Part shown: one piece after another, positions 40,137 to 43,630 of the stretch | How the letters are laid out: each line of letters starts with the position of its first letter | Numbering within the stretch: position 1 is the first letter of the stretch | Assembly: GCF_022842015.1 (NCBI RefSeq) | Contig: NZ_JALHQJ010000019.1 | Location: forward strand, 1-43,630 | DNA length: 43,630 nucleotides | Reading direction: 5' to 3' | From: Nitrosomonas sp. | Lineage (GTDB): Bacteria > Pseudomonadota > Gammaproteobacteria > Burkholderiales > Nitrosomonadaceae | Notes under the pieces: generated by a model | Databases searched by the model: none | What the model saw: the letters and a program-made list of their open reading frames with translations, nothing else | What the model was told of the DNA's origin: nothing | Made by a program: the position numbers and the translations under genes

Positions 40137-41459
40137 ATGGTTGCAATTACTGGTAAATTAATTACCCTTTTTCTTTTCTTTCTAACAGGTACTTCAGTTC
40201 TGGCTGAAGTACCTGTTTCATATTCTGAACTGGATAGTCATTCGTCCAGCCAGACAGGTGCTTCCAAGCAAGAAAGTTCAAGACCTGGAATGCCATGGGA
40301 AATTCGACCTGGCGAAGATATATTGCAGATTGCACGTCTGATATATCCTGAAAATGCTGCTGCACGGGATAATCTCGTCCGTGCCATTATTCAAATTAAC
40401 TCGAAACATTTTCCGAGTGGCATTTATCAACCCATACCCGTTGGCACAACGCTCCATATTCCGGATTTAAGAACAATTAGTGCCTATGCAAAACCTGCGG
40501 CTCAATCACGACAAAGCAAACCTACAAAAAACCCATCTGAATACAAAACGCAAGAAACAGCCATAGAATCAGCTAAATCCGAATCAGAAAATCATCAACT
40601 GACACTCAATCTGATTGCACAATTAGAACAAACTGCTGATAGCGAAGCTAATCAACTCAATCTGCTCACCCAGCACATAGAGTCGATGGAAACACAAATT
40701 GCCACAATACAATCATTATTGTTATCCGAAGCCGCGAAGGCGCAAGAACAACAAATTGAGAGCATTGCGTTTACTATGGACACTGAGATCGAGTCTCACG
40801 TCGATCCAATGATACAACCCGAAGACAATACACAGCCGCTAGATGACGTTATTGCCATCTCGAACAACATCGTACAGCCGATTGAGAATTCAGCAAATCC
40901 GGATGAGTTCAATGCTGTTCCAATAGACTTGGATTTATTGTCGGATACTACTTTTCTAATTGGAATTTTACTGACTTTACTGATCATCTTTATGATGCTA
41001 CGCAACCATAAAAAGATGAAACAAAAACTTATGCCATCCTCGGATGAATCATTCACGACTGCGCGGCATCGCTATGCTGCAGTTTTACTGCAACACACTG
41101 AAAAAATCGCCCATACCGAAGAAAATCCCTTTACACCACCTGAACAGACAACGTCCGCAGCACGTGCATTAATCGAACAGGAAAAACCTGATGCCGCTAT
41201 TGAATTACTCCAAAAACAATTAGCGACTCATCAACATCATATACCCACATGGTTGATGCTATTCGAATTACTATACAAATCAAACAATAAGCGGGATTTC
41301 AAAAAGAATGCTCGGCGTTTTAAACGAATGAAAACGTTTCCTGATATATGGCGGCAAATTCAAAGCCTAGGATATCGGCTTGAACCCAATGAATCGCTTT
41401 ATTTTGATGCGCAAAAACGCAGAGAAAAGTTCTTTTCTGACACATCAGAAGCCAGTTAA
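40137..41459 (+). CDS. FimV-like LysM membrane protein, second copy type
   Basis: 440-aa protein with a signal peptide (about 5-23), a periplasmic LysM-like domain (about 50-110: IRPGEDILQIARLIYP, then PVGTTLHIPDL) and a predicted coiled coil (about 145-205). One membrane helix (about 275-295, FLIGILLTLLIIFMML) precedes a cytoplasmic helical tail with TPR-like repeats (about 340-420, ARALIEQEKPDAAIELL). This is the topology of FimV/HubP but about half the length, and it lacks the acidic middle. It may be a paralogue of the fimV gene in this window with a related polar or cell-wall role (inference). Confidence 0.78.
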   Translation: MVAITGKLITLFLFFLTGTSVLAEVPVSYSELDSHSSSQTGASKQESSRPGMPWEIRPGEDILQIARLIYPENAAARDNLVRAIIQINSKHFPSGIYQPIPVGTTLHIPDLRTISAYAKPAAQSRQSKPTKNPSEYKTQETAIESAKSESENHQLTLNLIAQLEQTADSEANQLNLLTQHIESMETQIATIQSLLLSEAAKAQEQQIESIAFTMDTEIESHVDPMIQPEDNTQPLDDVIAISNNIVQPIENSANPDEFNAVPIDLDLLSDTTFLIGILLTLLIIFMMLRNHKKMKQKLMPSSDESFTTARHRYAAVLLQHTEKIAHTEENPFTPPEQTTSAARALIEQEKPDAAIELLQKQLATHQHHIPTWLMLFELLYKSNNKRDFKKNARRFKRMKTFPDIWRQIQSLGYRLEPNESLYFDAQKRREKFFSDTSEAS

Positions 41460-41542
41460 CAAGCTTCTGAATGACTGTATTTTAATAAGTCATTGAAAAA
41501 CGCGAAGCAGTTGATTAAAGCAAAAACAGGTAAAAGACACAA

Positions 41543-41579
41543 TGAGAAGACCTATGATAACCATTCCATAGACTTCTCA
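41543..41579. terminator. Hairpin between convergent genes
   Basis: TGAGAAG (41543-41549) with CTTCTCA (41573-41579), and inside it CTATG with CATAG, make about 12 paired bases with a small bulge. It lies between the stops at 41459 (+) and 41616 (-), so it may serve either direction; T tracts are modest. Confidence 0.5.
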
Positions 41580-41615
41580 CTGTATTCGAAGCCGTCAATG
41601 TCTTTTTTACGCTGA

Positions 41616-42701
41616 CTATTTCAACGAAAGACTTTCCAGTGCTTTTGCGTGATTCCAGTTGCCATGAAACAACAGCCCCTTCTTCTCCGGGGTGCGATCA
41701 CTGGTCCAGGTAATATGGTTGCCATTCGGCGTAAATACCGGCAAGCCGTCAAAACCTTCTTTATCGGTCACACGAACCGGTTCTTTTTGTCCGTCGACAT
41801 CGACAATATACAATTCAAAATTGCGATGCCCTTGTAAATTGGTCGCAAAAATAATGTACTTGCCGGAAGGATGATAAAAAGGCGCCCACGACATGACGTT
41901 CAGACGCGTGATTTGCATTTGATCGCTGCCATCAATGTTCATGGTGAATATTTCCGCTTCGCGACCACTATCCGAAAAACGCCGCCATACGATCCGTTTC
42001 CCGTCAGGACTGAAGAATGGGCCGCCATCGTAGCTTTGTGTGCGCGTCAGCCTTTTGACATTGGAGCCATCGGCGTTCATGATATAAATATCGATCATCG
42101 AAGCCGGATTGGTTTTGAACAATGCAGCTTCTTCATCGGATAATTGATCGCTATACGCACGACGATTGGATGCAAATGCGATCAATTTGCCATCAGGAGA
42201 CCATGAAGCTTCGGCGTCATACCCCAATGTTTTAGTCAGATTCTTAATATTCCCACCGGAAAAATCGGTCTCGTAAATATCATAAAATTCATCATAATCC
42301 CACGCATAGGATTTCTGCTCACCGGATTTACGACGCTCAATCTCTGCAACCATCTTGGCTTTGGCTTGCGCATCTTCATGGGTCGACGAAAACAGGACTT
42401 TTTCCTGTGCCGGATGCACCCACGCGCACGTGGTTTTACCAGTACCCGGTGATACTTGTTGCACCGCACCACTGTTAATATTCTTCAGGAAAATCTGATA
42501 GAACGGATTATCGTCCGCTACTTCCGCCTGATAAATCATCCATTTCGCATCTGCACGGTAATATGCCTCTCCGGCTCTTTTTTCTTTGACGGACAATTGA
42601 TGTTCGTCGGAGATAAAGTCAATTGTGCTGGCATTGGCTGTGGCCAGAAACACCAGTGGCAGCAAGAAACCACACGATGTTATTTGTATAAAATTTCTCA
42701 T
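41616..42701 (-). CDS. TolB-like beta-propeller (PD40/WD40-like) exported protein
   Basis: 361-aa protein with a signal peptide (about 1-24, ATANA) and several PD40 repeats: DAEASWSPDGKLIAFASN, GGPFFSPDGKRIVWRR, FYHPSGKYIIFATN and FDGLPVFTPNGNHITWTS. Such propellers bind partner proteins or peptides in the periplasm. It is not TolB itself: the N-terminal TolB domain is absent and no tol/pal genes are near. It is divergent from an M1-type aminopeptidase gene across 159 bases, so a shared role in peptide handling is possible. No catalytic residues are visible. Confidence 0.82.
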   Translation of the reverse strand: MRNFIQITSCGFLLPLVFLATANASTIDFISDEHQLSVKEKRAGEAYYRADAKWMIYQAEVADDNPFYQIFLKNINSGAVQQVSPGTGKTTCAWVHPAQEKVLFSSTHEDAQAKAKMVAEIERRKSGEQKSYAWDYDEFYDIYETDFSGGNIKNLTKTLGYDAEASWSPDGKLIAFASNRRAYSDQLSDEEAALFKTNPASMIDIYIMNADGSNVKRLTRTQSYDGGPFFSPDGKRIVWRRFSDSGREAEIFTMNIDGSDQMQITRLNVMSWAPFYHPSGKYIIFATNLQGHRNFELYIVDVDGQKEPVRVTDKEGFDGLPVFTPNGNHITWTSDRTPEKKGLLFHGNWNHAKALESLSLK

Positions 42702-42860
42702 AGAATTAAAAATACCTTGTTACCGATTAAATAAAAAACATTTAAACATAGGCACAAAAGGAAAGTAAACACTCAATGTTATAGAATGCAGCAGGCGATC
42801 ACGCAACGTCTTTATCCGAATGGCCAAATTTATAACCTATCCAATAGATTTTAATAAAGA

Positions 42861-43630
42861 ATGCAAAAATTAGTTAACCTCGGTGTGACATGTATATTTA
42901 TTGTCGCTCACATACTTTACAGTACGAATGCATCCGCCAGCACCGCAACTTTCCATCACCAGATGCAAATTCAGCTATCACCGGATACCTCAGAGATCCA
43001 AGTCAAGGATCGGATTCAAGTTCCTGATTGGGTACGTAATGCAAAAGAGCCCGTGCAACTTGAGTTCTTTCTGCACGCCGGTTTAGCGATTACGCATGTG
43101 GAAGGCGCCACAATCCAGAGCGATGAGAATGAAGTTGGGTTAAAATCCAGGCCGATTTCGATCCGGCGCTACACGGTGACGTTGCCGCCCGACCAGCAAG
43201 CAATCACGCTGCAATTCAGTGGCAAGATCCATCACGCAGTACAGGGACCGGGTCAAGAGTATTCGCGCAGCTTTGGTTCAACGCCGGGGACGATTTCACC
43301 GGAAGGCGTGTTCTTGGCTAATTCCAGTGTGTGGTACCCGCAGTTTGGCAATGCGTTGGTATCGTTCCAGCTCGATATTCAAGTGCCGCCCGATTGGGAT
43401 GTGGTGAGTCAGGGCACGTTGTTGCACGAAAACAGAACCGACACGATGCAACACGTGGTTTGGGAGGAAAAACAACCACAGGATGATATCTATCTCGTCG
43501 CGGGGCGGTACCAACGTTACACACAATCCGCCGGCGCGGTGAATGCGCTGGTGTATTTGCGTAGCACCGATCAACCGCTGGCGCAAAAGTACTTGGATGC
43601 AACCGCGCAATACATTGCGATGTACAACAA
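42861..43630 (+). CDS. Exported M1-type aminopeptidase, N-terminal part (cut by window end)
   Basis: ATG 42861 opens a frame that continues to the last base (256 codons). A signal peptide (about 1-26, ending NASA) is followed by an M1 aminopeptidase N-terminal beta-sandwich: HHQMQIQLSP, IQVPDWV, and the segment GTISPEGVFLANSSVWYPQF, which is typical of exported bacterial M1 proteins. The catalytic zinc motif HExxH would lie beyond the window, so activity cannot be judged. The start has only a weak ribosome binding site. It is transcribed divergently from the TolB-like gene. Confidence 0.8.
   Translation, partial: MQKLVNLGVTCIFIVAHILYSTNASASTATFHHQMQIQLSPDTSEIQVKDRIQVPDWVRNAKEPVQLEFFLHAGLAITHVEGATIQSDENEVGLKSRPISIRRYTVTLPPDQQAITLQFSGKIHHAVQGPGQEYSRSFGSTPGTISPEGVFLANSSVWYPQFGNALVSFQLDIQVPPDWDVVSQGTLLHENRTDTMQHVVWEEKQPQDDIYLVAGRYQRYTQSAGAVNALVYLRSTDQPLAQKYLDATAQYIAMYN

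Overview
The window looks like a stretch of a betaproteobacterial chromosome with fairly low GC, most likely from the Nitrosomonas group. This rests on gene content and order, not on any database search. The order leuC-leuD-leuB-asd-fimV-truA-trpF-trpB-trpA-accD-folC-SPOR-cvpA-purF-metZ is a conserved beta/gammaproteobacterial backbone. DUF3501, CNP1-like and DUF4124 proteins also fit Betaproteobacteria. I saw no tRNA, rRNA, CRISPR array or intact insertion sequence.

Left part (1-8984), accessory. It holds the 3' end of an unidentified gene and two convergent hypothetical genes. Next comes a plus-strand pair of an Nramp-related transporter with altered metal-site residues and an ATM1-type ABC exporter. 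The minus strand then carries an oxidant and hydrolase cluster: a decayed alpha/beta-hydrolase/cyclase pseudogene, an AhpD-like protein, an epoxide-hydrolase-like enzyme and a PF10118 ferritin-like protein preceded by a tiny coupled ORF. A DcmR-like HTH-MEDS regulator has a perfect 9-bp palindrome just upstream. A 546-bp AT-rich spacer separates it from motAB.

Middle (8985-14252). motA, motB and a membrane-anchored methyltransferase run on plus and converge on cysS. Divergent from cysS are two tandem cyclophilins, one exported and one cytoplasmic.

Metabolic backbone (14304-32803), all minus strand. It covers methionine (metZ), purine (purF), colicin V/SPOR proteins, folate (folC), fatty acid (accD), tryptophan (trpFBA), tRNA pseudouridylation (truA), the polar organiser FimV/HubP, lysine/threonine/methionine precursor (asd), leucine (leuBDC) and an MFS transporter.

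Right part (32804-43630). A spacer with stable hairpins precedes a rubrerythrin that has no rubredoxin domain. A terminator-like hairpin follows it, then an operon of a GlpC/HdrD-like Fe-S protein, DUF3501 and a CNP1-like exported protein, which I read as a peroxide-defence module. Then come guaB-guaA, a DUF4124 protein with a second FimV-like LysM/TM protein, and a TolB-like propeller divergent from an M1-type aminopeptidase cut by the window end.

The least explained items are the hydrolase/MEDS locus with its palindrome and pseudogene, the rubrerythrin/Fe-S/DUF3501 module, and the structured spacer at 32804-33292.
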